NCBI RefSeq assembly: GCF_040372165.1
Contig: NZ_BAABWG010000001.1
Coordinates: 992,001 to 1,056,000 of the forward strand
Source: Hydrogenophaga sp040372165
GTDB lineage: Bacteria; Pseudomonadota; Gammaproteobacteria; Burkholderiales; Burkholderiaceae_C
DNA: 64,000 nucleotides
Direction: 5' to 3'
Below, in pieces: positions 18,332 to 28,316 of this stretch (position 1 is its first letter; each line of letters starts with the position of its first letter). The notes under the pieces were generated by a model. The model was not told where the DNA came from. It did no database searches and saw only the letters and a list, made by a program, of their open reading frames with translations. The position numbers and the translations under genes are program-made.

Positions 18332-19156
18332 ATGACCCAACAACTTCAAACCCTGATCGACAACGCCTGGGACAACCGCGCCGAACTCTCTCCTGCATCG
18401 GCTCCAAAGGAAGTTCAGGATGCTGTCGAGCACGTGATTGCAGAACTCGACGCCGGCAACTTGCGCGTCGCTACCCGCGAAGGCGTTGGGCAATGGACCG
18501 TCCACCAGTGGATCAAGAAGGCTGTTTTGTTGTCTTTTCGCCTCAAAGACAATGAGTTGATGCGCAGCGGCAATCTGGCCTTCTTCGACAAGGTCCAGAC
18601 CAAGTTTTCCGATATGTCGGAAGCCGACCTCAAGGCCTCGGGCGTGCGCGTGGTCCCCCCTGCAGTGGCACGCCGCGGCAGCTTTGTGGCCAAAGGCGCG
18701 GTGCTGATGCCCAGCTACGTCAACATTGGCGCCTACGTGGATGAAGGCACGATGGTCGACACATGGGCCACCGTCGGCTCCTGCGCCCAGGTGGGCAAAA
18801 ACGTGCACCTCTCCGGTGGCGTGGGCCTTGGCGGCGTGCTCGAACCACTGCAAGCCAACCCGACCATCATTGAAGACAACTGCTTCATCGGCGCCCGATC
18901 GGAAATCGTCGAAGGTGTGATCGTGGAAGAAAATTCGGTTGTCTCCATGGGCGTCTACATTGGCCAGAGCACCCCGATCTATGACCGCACCACCGGTGAA
19001 GTGACCTACGGCCGCGTCCCTGCCGGCTCGGTCGTGATCAGCGGCAGCCTGCCCAAAGACGACGGGAAATACAGCCTCTACGCGGCCATCATCGTCAAGC
19101 GCGTCGACGCACAGACCCGTGCCAAGACCAGCCTCAACGAATTGCTGCGCCCCTGA
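18332..19156 (+). CDS. dapD: 2,3,4,5-Tetrahydropyridine-2,6-dicarboxylate N-succinyltransferase
   Basis: 274 residues, exactly the usual length. The N-terminal helical domain (WDNRAELSP, later WTVHQWIKKAVLLSFRL) is followed by a left-handed beta-helix built of hexapeptide repeats (PSYVNIGAYVDEGTMVDTWA, then IGARSEIVEGVIV). It transfers succinate from succinyl-CoA to tetrahydrodipicolinate, the committed step of this DAP branch. It follows dapC by 66 bases and precedes the pilU-type gene by 63. Confidence 0.97.
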   Translation: MTQQLQTLIDNAWDNRAELSPASAPKEVQDAVEHVIAELDAGNLRVATREGVGQWTVHQWIKKAVLLSFRLKDNELMRSGNLAFFDKVQTKFSDMSEADLKASGVRVVPPAVARRGSFVAKGAVLMPSYVNIGAYVDEGTMVDTWATVGSCAQVGKNVHLSGGVGLGGVLEPLQANPTIIEDNCFIGARSEIVEGVIVEENSVVSMGVYIGQSTPIYDRTTGEVTYGRVPAGSVVISGSLPKDDGKYSLYAAIIVKRVDAQTRAKTSLNELLRP

Positions 19157-19219
19157 AGCCAGCTTTTCCTGATATCGCACTGACCCCGAACCCACATCCA
19201 ATCACAACAGGAGGACGGC

Positions 19220-20386
19220 ATGAGCAGCAATGGAACCATGGAGCGCATCTTGCGCCTGATGGCAGAGAAGAAAGCGTCAGACGTTTACCTCTCGGCCCAT
19301 GCGCCAGCCATGATCAAGATCAATGGTCAAACCGTCCCCATCAACAGCCAGATTCTCCCTCCCGAGGCGCCGCGCAATCTCATCAACGAGGTCATGCCCG
19401 CTTCGCGCATGGAAGAGCTCAACGAAACCGGTGAGCTCAATACGGCTGTTCCACTGGAGGGCGTGGGCAACTTCCGGGTCAGTGCATTTCGTCAGCGGGG
19501 ACTGTACTCGGTTGTGATCCGGTACGTTCCCAATGAAATTCCTGCTCTCGACTCCCTGAACGTGGCGCCTGTGCTGGCAGACCTGGTCATGGAAAAGCGC
19601 GGCCTTTTCCTGATGGTGGGTTCCACCGGTGCCGGCAAGTCCACCACGCTGGCGGCCATGCTCGATCACCGCAATGAGCGACAGAGCGGTCACATCCTCA
19701 CCATCGAGGACCCGATCGAATACAACTTCCGCAACAAGAAGGCGGTGGTCAACCAGCGCGAAATCGGCACCGACACCATTTCCTTGCAGGTCGGCCTGAA
19801 AAATGCCCTGCGTCAGGCGCCGGACGTCATTCTCATCGGCGAGATCCGCGACCGCGAGACCATGTCCGCCGCCATTGCCTATGCGCAATCCGGCCACCTT
19901 TGCCTGGCCACACTGCACGCCAACAACAGCTACCAGGCGCTCAACCGTATCCTGAGCTTCTACCCCGTGGAAGTGCGCCCGACCATGCTGGGTGACCTCG
20001 CTGCTGCCCTGCGTGCCATCTGCTCGCAGCGCTTGCTGCGCACCCATGCGGGCGGCCGCGTACCGGCCATGGAAGTCATGCTCAACACGGCACTGGTCTC
20101 CGACCTGGTCCAGAAGGCCGACTTCTCCGGCGTCCGCGAGGCCATGGAGAAGTCTCTGGCGGAAGGCTCTCAAACCTTCGAGCAGGATCTGGCCCGCCTG
20201 GTCAGCGATGGTCTCGTCACCCGTGATGAAGCCATGACCCATGCCGATTCGCCCAACAACCTGTTGTGGCGCCTGCAAAACGACTTTCAAGCTGGTCGCA
20301 CATCGGCTCACGCGCCGCTGGCGGAAGAAGATCACAGCGATCAGGCCACGTTCACCGAGTTCTCACTGGACGTCAAACACGAATGA
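19220..20386 (+). CDS. pilU: Type IV pilus retraction ATPase, PilT/PilU family (PilU-like)
   Basis: 388 residues, longer than typical PilT (~345) and closer to PilU. N-terminal PAS-like part with KKASDVYLSAHAPA, then the Walker A GSTGAGKST (134-142), Asp box TIEDPIEY, Walker B DVILIGEIRD (202-211) and His box ATLHAN. These hexameric motors depolymerise pili; PilU acts with PilT. AGGAGG precedes the ATG. It sits alone among DAP genes and its stop overlaps the dapE start (ATGA). The PilU rather than PilT label is from length and C-terminal extension only. Confidence 0.85.
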   Translation: MSSNGTMERILRLMAEKKASDVYLSAHAPAMIKINGQTVPINSQILPPEAPRNLINEVMPASRMEELNETGELNTAVPLEGVGNFRVSAFRQRGLYSVVIRYVPNEIPALDSLNVAPVLADLVMEKRGLFLMVGSTGAGKSTTLAAMLDHRNERQSGHILTIEDPIEYNFRNKKAVVNQREIGTDTISLQVGLKNALRQAPDVILIGEIRDRETMSAAIAYAQSGHLCLATLHANNSYQALNRILSFYPVEVRPTMLGDLAAALRAICSQRLLRTHAGGRVPAMEVMLNTALVSDLVQKADFSGVREAMEKSLAEGSQTFEQDLARLVSDGLVTRDEAMTHADSPNNLLWRLQNDFQAGRTSAHAPLAEEDHSDQATFTEFSLDVKHE

Positions 20387-21567
20387 CCGCTACGCTGCGG
20401 CTGACCGAGCAACTCATCTCCCTGCCCTCCGTGACACCAGACGACGCCGGCTGCCTGCCGGTGATCGTCGAACGACTGCGCCCACTCGGCTTCGAGTGCG
20501 ACGTCTCACAGAGTGGCCCTGATGACTTCCGAGTCACCAACCTATGGGCCCGTCGTGGCTCGGGTCAACGCCCTACCCTGATTTTTGCCGGCCACACCGA
20601 TGTAGTGCCCACCGGCCCGCTCACTGCGTGGACGAGCGACCCGTTCGTGCCCACACACCGCGAAGGCAAACTGTTCGGGCGCGGCGCGAGCGACATGAAG
20701 GCATCACTGGCCGCCATGGTGGTGGCATGCGAGGAGTTCTTCGCCGAGCACCCTGATGCGCCTATCGATGTCGCCTTCCTCCTCACCAGTGACGAAGAAG
20801 GTCCGGCCAATGACGGTACAGTGGTGGTTTGCGAAGCACTCAAGGCCAGAGGAGAACGCCTGGACTGGTGCATCGTCGGCGAACCGACTTCGGTCGAGCG
20901 CACTGGCGACATGATCAAGAACGGTCGTCGAGGCTCCATGGGGTGCAAGCTCACCGTCAAGGGCATTCAAGGCCATATTGCCTATCCGCACCTGGCCAGA
21001 AACCCGGTCCACATGGCCGCACCAGCGCTGGCTGAACTGGCTGCCACGGAATGGGACAAGGGCAACGAGTTCTTCCCACCGACTACCTGGCAGATCAGCA
21101 ACATCCACGCAGGCACGGGCGCCACCAATGTGATCCCTGGTTCGCTGGAGGTCATTTTCAACTTCCGCTTTTGCACCGAGTCGACCCCCGAGGGCCTGCA
21201 AGGCAGGGTGGCAGACATTCTCGCCAGCCACGACCTCCATGCTGGCGAGGACTACGACATCGAGTGGACCGTCAGCGGCCTGCCTTTTCTCACCGGGCGC
21301 GGCACCCTGGTGAATGCGGTCAGCATGGCCATTGCCGAAGTCACTGGCATTGACACCGAGCTTTCGACGTCCGGTGGCACCAGCGACGGACGGTTCATCG
21401 CTCGAATATGTCCCGAGGTTGTCGAGTTCGGGCCGCCCAATGCCACCATTCACAAGATCGACGAACACGTGTGCCTGAACGACATCGAGCCACTCAAGAA
21501 CGCCTACCGGCAAGTACTCGTCAATCTGTCTGAGGCCGTCAACGCCGCCGAAGCGGAGCAGGCATGA
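20383..21567 (+). CDS. dapE: Succinyl-diaminopimelate desuccinylase
   Basis: 394 residues from the ATG that overlaps the pilU stop. M20 metallopeptidase fold with two-metal site: FAGHTDVV (His71, Asp73), GASDMK (Asp104) and SDEEG (Glu138 catalytic, Glu139 ligand), and a dimerisation domain in the middle. It releases succinate from N-succinyl-LL-DAP to give LL-DAP for lysine and peptidoglycan. The frame is open further upstream into pilU, but this is the only start giving a DapE-like N-terminus. Confidence 0.96.
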   Translation: MTATLRLTEQLISLPSVTPDDAGCLPVIVERLRPLGFECDVSQSGPDDFRVTNLWARRGSGQRPTLIFAGHTDVVPTGPLTAWTSDPFVPTHREGKLFGRGASDMKASLAAMVVACEEFFAEHPDAPIDVAFLLTSDEEGPANDGTVVVCEALKARGERLDWCIVGEPTSVERTGDMIKNGRRGSMGCKLTVKGIQGHIAYPHLARNPVHMAAPALAELAATEWDKGNEFFPPTTWQISNIHAGTGATNVIPGSLEVIFNFRFCTESTPEGLQGRVADILASHDLHAGEDYDIEWTVSGLPFLTGRGTLVNAVSMAIAEVTGIDTELSTSGGTSDGRFIARICPEVVEFGPPNATIHKIDEHVCLNDIEPLKNAYRQVLVNLSEAVNAAEAEQA

Positions 21568-22444
21568 CGCTTGAGGAACTCCATCAGGCGGTGACCCAAC
21601 GCCTTGAATCCGCTGGCGTGTCCTATGGCCATGGCACCACCTGCGCGCGCGACGAAGCAGCCTGGCTGGTCTTGTGGAAGCTGGACCTTCCTCTGGACAC
21701 CAACCTCGACGAGGCCGGAGCTTTGAGCGTTTCACAAGAGCAGATCGCCTCGGTTGACGCACTCATCGAACAACGCATCGCAACCCGAAAGCCTGCGGCC
21801 TACCTGACCCATGAAGCCTGGCTGCAAGGCGTTTCTTTCTATGTCGATGAACGCGCCATCGTGCCTCGAAGTTTCATTGGCGAGCTGATCGCCGATGCCA
21901 CCATCGACCCTTGGCTGTCGGACGAGACCCTCAACGTTCTGGACCTGTGCACCGGCAATGGAAGCCTGGCCGTACTGGCCTCCATGGCCTGGCCAGACAT
22001 CAAGGTGACAGCAGCAGACATCTCCCAGGATGCGTTGGCGGTGGCCCGCATCAACGTGGATCGCCATGACCTCCAGGAGCGCATCACCCTCGTCCACTCC
22101 GATGGGCTCGCCCACTGCCCGGGGCCATACGATCTGGTGCTGTGCAATCCGCCGTATGTCAATGCCGCCAGCATGGAGGCTTTGCCGGCCGAATACCGCG
22201 CCGAGCCCGAGCTGGCCCTTGCCGGCGGAGAAGACGGCATGGACTTCATTCGCCAGCTGCTGGCTGACCTGCCCGGGCGCTTGTCCGTGCAAGGTGTGGT
22301 CGTGCTCGAGATTGGCAACGAACAAACCCATTTTGAAGCAGCCTTCCCTGGACTGGAGGTGTTCTGGCTCGATACCTCCATCGGAGACGATCAGGTCTTG
22401 CTGCTGACGGCGGACGCCTTGCGCCGCTGGTCCCAACTTTCATC

Positions 22445-22448
<4 letters not shown>
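21564..22448 (+). CDS. prmB: Ribosomal protein L3 N5-glutamine methyltransferase
   Basis: 294 residues. SAM-binding motif VLDLCTGNGSLAVL and the amide-methyltransferase signature CNPPYV are both present, with the helical N-terminal domain of the HemK/PrmB group. Length and the DLCTGNG form favour PrmB (uL3 modification) over PrmC (release-factor modification). ATG overlaps the dapE stop by four bases with GGAG upstream; its own stop overlaps the ABC-F start. Fully coupled in the dap-cluster transcript. Confidence 0.9.
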
Positions 22449-24466
<2,018 letters not shown>

Positions 24467-24588
24467 AAAAGCAAAGGGCGCGACGCAGCCACTGCTGAAC
24501 CAAGGCTGCCCTGCCCCCTTCGGCCCCCTTGCCGGCCACAACGCCGTTGCGCCAAAAGCTGCCAGTTGCCGCGCACCAGGCCCAAACA

Positions 24589-24620
24589 AAAAAGCCCCGA
24601 TCTTTCGATCAGGGCTTTTT
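24589..24620. terminator. Bidirectional terminator between the ABC-F gene and tRNA-Lys
   Basis: AAAAAGCCC and GATC on the left pair with GATC and GGGCTTTTT on the right around a TTTC loop. It lies 120 bases after the ABC-F stop and about 20 bases beyond the tRNA 3' end on the other strand. The ~120 bases between the ABC-F stop and this hairpin hold nothing recognisable. Confidence 0.8.
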
Positions 24621-24639
24621 CAGGCTTTCGCCTTGTCTC

Positions 24640-24715
24640 TGGTAGGACGTGTAGGGTTCGAACCTACGACCAACGGATTAAAAGTCCGCTGCTCTACCAA
24701 CTGAGCTAACGTCCC
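24640..24715 (-). tRNA. tRNA-Lys, anticodon UUU
   Basis: A complete 76-nt cloverleaf on the minus strand, with encoded CCA. The 7-bp acceptor stem GGGACGT/ACGTCCT has a G-U closing pair; D-arm GCTC...GAGC; anticodon loop CTTTTAA (anticodon TTT, A at 37 and 38); T-arm GTAGG TTCGAAC CCTAC. Position 37 is the adenosine that receives t6A and, through TcdA, cyclic t6A; the tcdA gene ends only 44 bases upstream. Decodes AAA and AAG. Confidence 0.97.
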
Positions 24716-24759
24716 ACTCACTTCAATGAATCAAGATATGAATTCATTGCTGCGAAGCC

Positions 24760-25608
24760 TCAGATTATAGCGTCTTTTTTGCCGTTTTGGAAAGACGCCG
24801 GAATTTTTTTCGTCCCGGTCGCGATTTGATCCATCAACCATCCGGCCGCACACATGCCAAAGCCTGCTGTCACCGCCACGGACGATCCGTAGCCATGGCA
24901 ATTGAGTGAAACGTCCGCCGAGCCTCCGTCCACAGCACACGACGCATCCGGAGGCGCGACCGCTTCGCGACTGAACACACAAGTCACGCCCATACGCCCA
25001 TGGCGTGCGAGCCCGTGGTGCCTACGCAGCTGATAGCGCAAAGAAGCAAGCAAGGGATCGTGTGTCACCTCCCCGAGGTCCAGCATCTCGACCTTGTGGG
25101 CAAGACGCTTGCCACCCGCAGCACCCACACTCACGAATGGCACGCGCGAAGTTGCTGCCCACGCAGCCATCGTGGCTTTGGCGCGCACCTGGTCACAGGC
25201 ATCGATCACTGCGTCGGGCTTGTCTCCGGCTTCGCTCAACAGTGAAGACCAGTTGTCAGGTTCTACAAATGCATCGAGGCACACGACCTCACAATCGGGG
25301 TGATAAGACGCAATGCGTTCTTTCAGCGCATCTGCCTTGGACTTGCCAAGGTTCTCGTCTGTGGCCTGAATCTGGCGATTGATGTTGGACTCGGCCACAT
25401 GATCAAGGTCGATGAGTGTCAGACGCCGAACCCCGGATCGAGCCAGTGCCTCTACGCACCAGGAACCGACCCCACCAAGGCCAGCGATCATCACGTGCGC
25501 ACGGAACAGGCGCTGCGCACCTTCGACCCCGTACAGACGTCTGAGGCCACCGAATCGCCGCTCATGATCGGGCGAAGGCAGCGGAAAATCAACAAGAGGC
25601 TCACTCAC
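24760..25608 (-). CDS. tcdA: tRNA threonylcarbamoyladenosine dehydratase (ct6A-forming)
   Basis: 282 residues, E1/ThiF-like. The nucleotide-binding glycine motif IAGLGGVGSW is at 41-50, followed by LTLIDLDHV and SNINRQI typical of this group, then KADALKERI and the conserved VIDACDQVRAK. TcdA adenylates t6A37 of ANN-decoding tRNAs and cyclises it. It starts at a GTG overlapping the thiosulfate-transporter gene by eight bases. Its last codons (GCT ATA ATC) contain the -10 box of the adjacent tRNA-Lys. Confidence 0.92.
   Translation of the reverse strand: MSEPLVDFPLPSPDHERRFGGLRRLYGVEGAQRLFRAHVMIAGLGGVGSWCVEALARSGVRRLTLIDLDHVAESNINRQIQATDENLGKSKADALKERIASYHPDCEVVCLDAFVEPDNWSSLLSEAGDKPDAVIDACDQVRAKATMAAWAATSRVPFVSVGAAGGKRLAHKVEMLDLGEVTHDPLLASLRYQLRRHHGLARHGRMGVTCVFSREAVAPPDASCAVDGGSADVSLNCHGYGSSVAVTAGFGMCAAGWLMDQIATGTKKIPASFQNGKKDAII
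24764..24793 (-). promoter_or_regulatory. tRNA-Lys promoter embedded in the 3' end of tcdA
   Basis: On the minus strand a perfect TATAAT (24764-24769) follows TTTCCA (24788-24793) at 18 bp. Start of transcription near 24757 would leave ~42 nt before the mature tRNA. The whole element is inside the tcdA coding region. Confidence 0.6.
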
Positions 25609-26716
25609 GCTCGAGCAACCACATCTGAAACTTGAAACCGCCCAGTGCGCCCAGCACGATGCCGACGACCGCCAACACGCTGGTCAGGCTCATTGTCGAC
25701 AGACCAGACAAGCCCTGGCCCACCGTGCAGCCCAAAGCGGTGACGCCACCAATACCCATGCAGGTAGCCCCAGCGATATGCAGCGCTGTGTCCTGCGTGT
25801 CCCGAAACCCCTCCCAGCGAAAACTGCCATCGAGACGCGACTGAAGAAATGAGCCTGCCACGACGCCCGCCACGGTCGCGACGCTGACCGTCAGCACCTT
25901 GTTGGTGTCGCTGAAATAGATCAGCCAGTCCAGGGCATAGGCCATTGGTGCCGTGAACGTCAGCGACTCCATGCGCCCGGTGTTCGTCGCCACGTACACG
26001 GCCTCAAGCGTCTGGGGATGCTCGGACACGAATCCCATTGAGCCGCTGACCCACCACATCAGGACAATGACCAGACCCAGACCGAGACCGGCCACCCAGT
26101 TGTTCAGCTCGCTGCGGAACTCAGCATCCTTGAGAACCCAAACCAGCATCACCGCCGACAGCACCAGCCCAGACCCCAACGTGGCTTCCGACGGCGCCAG
26201 ACCTGCCAGGCTCCCCAACCAGGCACCCACATGGCTACCGCCTTGCATGTCAAACGCGATGTTGTCGACTGTCGCCACTCGCCATACCGCAGTCACGCCT
26301 CGTAGCGTCGCAAAAGCGGCTAGCCCCATCACGGCAAACACCACGACCGATTTGAGGTTGCCCGCGCCAATGCGAACCAGTGTCTTGCTGCCGCAGCCGG
26401 ACGCCAGCACCATGCCAAACCCGAACATGGCACCTCCGAGAAGAGCCGACAACCAGAGGATGTGCCCCGAGGCATAGATCGATTGGGAAGGGTCGATCAC
26501 GCCAAAGTACCCGAGCAAGTGATATCCCGCCATGGCAACCGCCACGGCCATGACCCACTGGCGCACGCGGATCCATGACCCGATGTTCACGGCATCGCTG
26601 ATCGCACCCATGGTGCAGAAATGCGTGCGTTGCACGATCAGGCCAAACAGCCCACCTACCCCAAAGGCCGCCCATAGCACCCATTGGCGAAGTTGTTCGA
26701 ATTCAGCGATGTCCAT
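25601..26716 (-). CDS. YeeE/YedE family thiosulfate (sulfur-compound) transporter, TsuA-like
   Basis: 371 residues with about nine to ten hydrophobic segments and no other domain. The family's three functional cysteines appear in their usual contexts: THFCTMG (Cys34), SGCGSKTL (Cys108) and LGCTVGQG (Cys330). TsuA passes thiosulfate along these cysteines across the inner membrane. The stop overlaps the tcdA start. A TACAAT element ends eight bases before the ATG and there is no Shine-Dalgarno sequence, so a leaderless mRNA is possible. Selectivity for thiosulfate against other sulfur species is inferred from the family. Confidence 0.88.
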   Translation of the reverse strand: MDIAEFEQLRQWVLWAAFGVGGLFGLIVQRTHFCTMGAISDAVNIGSWIRVRQWVMAVAVAMAGYHLLGYFGVIDPSQSIYASGHILWLSALLGGAMFGFGMVLASGCGSKTLVRIGAGNLKSVVVFAVMGLAAFATLRGVTAVWRVATVDNIAFDMQGGSHVGAWLGSLAGLAPSEATLGSGLVLSAVMLVWVLKDAEFRSELNNWVAGLGLGLVIVLMWWVSGSMGFVSEHPQTLEAVYVATNTGRMESLTFTAPMAYALDWLIYFSDTNKVLTVSVATVAGVVAGSFLQSRLDGSFRWEGFRDTQDTALHIAGATCMGIGGVTALGCTVGQGLSGLSTMSLTSVLAVVGIVLGALGGFKFQMWLLERE

Positions 26717-26810
26717 TCAGGGAGATTGTAGGAGAGCAGTCACCCGTTCCGGCACAAAACGGGCGACAACACAATTGAGGGCGGTCACGCAGCAGCAGGC
26801 GACAGGCGAG

Positions 26811-26844
26811 AAAAAAGCCGTATTGGCGACCACCATACGGCTTT
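26811..26844 (-). terminator. Rho-independent terminator after tolB-pal-cpoB
   Basis: A 10-bp perfect stem AAAGCCGTAT / ATACGGCTTT with an 11-nt loop, followed on the minus strand by more T. It lies 38 bases beyond the cpoB stop. Confidence 0.8.
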
Positions 26845-26881
26845 CGGGAGAATCCGGCAGACAGCAGCCAATCCGGACACT

Positions 26882-27670
26882 TTACCTCATGGATTGAAGT
26901 CGCTCCTTGGCAACCCCTGCGGCCTCGGCATCCGGATACCGCTTGACCAAGTCCTGAAGCGTCTGTTTGGCCGTCGACTTTTCCTTGAGCTCCAGCAGGC
27001 TGTTGGCGGAGGCCAACATGGCTTCAGGTGCTCGTGGATGATCCGGGTAGGTGTTGATCAGGCGGCGATGGGTTCCCACGGCTTCCCTGTAGGCACGGTT
27101 CGCAAACTGTGCATTGCCGAGCCAGTAGAGCACCGACGGGGTGTACCCACTGTTCGGGTAGACACGCAGAAAACTGGAAAACGCCATCTCGGCGCGATCA
27201 AACTCGGACTTGCGGATGAGGTCGAGGCCCACCGAATAGTCGCGTTGCTCGTCTGGCGTGGCTTCAAACTCACGTCCGTCCAGTACCACGGCCCCACCCT
27301 GTCCTTGTGGTCCGGCTGGTGCAGTGGATGCAGGTGGCTGTTGAACGCGCGCCTGCTCCTGCTGTTGCTTGAGCTCATTGAGCTGACGCTGCAGCTCTTC
27401 GTTCTGGCCTCGAAGCTGGGCCATCTCGCCTCTCAACTGCTCCAGCTGGCCTGAAAGGTCCAGCATGGAGCGGCGCATGTTCGCGTTGTCCTGCGTCGTC
27501 TGGAGGAACTGCTCCTTGGTCGCGTTGAAGTCCTGTCTGAGTTCAATGATGGCCTTGCGGGCCTCATCGTCGCCAAACAGGGCGTGAGCCTGGAGCGGCC
27601 AGAGACCGGCCAGAACAACTGTAGAAGTGGCCAGCCACAGGCTGGCCCTTTGAGACGATTTCATGCGCAT
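26882..27670 (-). CDS. cpoB: Cell-division coordinator CpoB (YbgF), periplasmic coiled-coil/TPR protein
   Basis: 262 residues from the ATG at 27670 (27664 also possible). Signal peptide cleaves near QAHA, giving LFGDDEARKAI, the usual mature start of this family. A Gln/Leu-rich coiled coil (about 45-110) mediates trimerisation; a Pro/Ala spacer leads to three TPR repeats (DYSVGLDLIRKSEFDRAEMA, then LYWLGNAQFANRAYREAV). CpoB links Tol-Pal constriction to PBP1B peptidoglycan synthesis. It is the last gene of tolB-pal-cpoB, 14 bases after pal. Confidence 0.93.
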   Translation of the reverse strand: MRMKSSQRASLWLATSTVVLAGLWPLQAHALFGDDEARKAIIELRQDFNATKEQFLQTTQDNANMRRSMLDLSGQLEQLRGEMAQLRGQNEELQRQLNELKQQQEQARVQQPPASTAPAGPQGQGGAVVLDGREFEATPDEQRDYSVGLDLIRKSEFDRAEMAFSSFLRVYPNSGYTPSVLYWLGNAQFANRAYREAVGTHRRLINTYPDHPRAPEAMLASANSLLELKEKSTAKQTLQDLVKRYPDAEAAGVAKERLQSMR

Positions 27671-27684
27671 AGACAGCCAGCAGA

Positions 27685-28242
27685 TCAACGATAAGTCAGC
27701 TCAACGCGACGGTTCTTGGCGAACGAGTCTTCGTCGTAGCCCATCACCGCAGGCTTTTCCTCACCAAAGCTGACTGGCTCCATTTGCTCGTCTGCCACGC
27801 CCATCAGGGACAGTGCACGGCGAACAGCTTCTGCACGCTTCTGGCCCAGTGCCAGGTTGTATTCGCGGCTGCCGCGCTCATCGGTGTGGCCTTCCAGAGC
27901 CACCGAGCGTCCGGCGTTGCCACGCAGGTAGGTCGCATTGGCTTCCAGAATGGAGGTGGCTTCTGCGCGAACCTCGAAGCTGTCGTAGTCGAAATAGACC
28001 ACACGCTCCATCTCGCCTGGCTGGCCAAGCGTGCTGCCATCGACGCTGCCGCCATTGGCGCCGCCTACGCCCCCACCGTTGACGCCACCATTGGCGCCAG
28101 CGGCGTTGCGGTCTTCCACGGCTGCCTGCTCGTCAAGTTTGACGTTCGAGCCACATGCTGCCAGTGTCAAAGTCATCAGCAGCCCGGCCGTGCGCAGCTT
28201 CCAGTTGGCGGCGCTGCGAGAGGAGGTTTGCTTCTGTGTCAT
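27685..28242 (-). CDS. pal: Peptidoglycan-associated lipoprotein Pal
   Basis: 185 residues from an ATG with AGGAAAGGGA upstream. Lipobox LTLAAC with Cys30, a Gly/Asn-rich flexible linker (about 45-75), and a C-terminal OmpA-like peptidoglycan-binding domain (VYFDYDSF, GHTDERGSREYNLALGQKRA). Pal anchors the outer membrane to peptidoglycan and binds TolB, whose gene is next upstream. The open frame reaches 78 bases further upstream, but that start would bury the lipoprotein signal. Confidence 0.96.
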   Translation of the reverse strand: MTQKQTSSRSAANWKLRTAGLLMTLTLAACGSNVKLDEQAAVEDRNAAGANGGVNGGGVGGANGGSVDGSTLGQPGEMERVVYFDYDSFEVRAEATSILEANATYLRGNAGRSVALEGHTDERGSREYNLALGQKRAEAVRRALSLMGVADEQMEPVSFGEEKPAVMGYDEDSFAKNRRVELTYR

Positions 28243-28316
28243 GGGTTTTTCCCTTTCCTGAGGTTGGGAGTTGCTGGTTGAATAAACTGAAAAATAACGG
28301 GTAGCAGCCGAAGGCA

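Noticed and set aside
20704..21762. Open frame of ~350 codons on the minus strand opposite dapE and prmB
   Set aside because: Antisense shadow spanning two well-supported overlapping genes.
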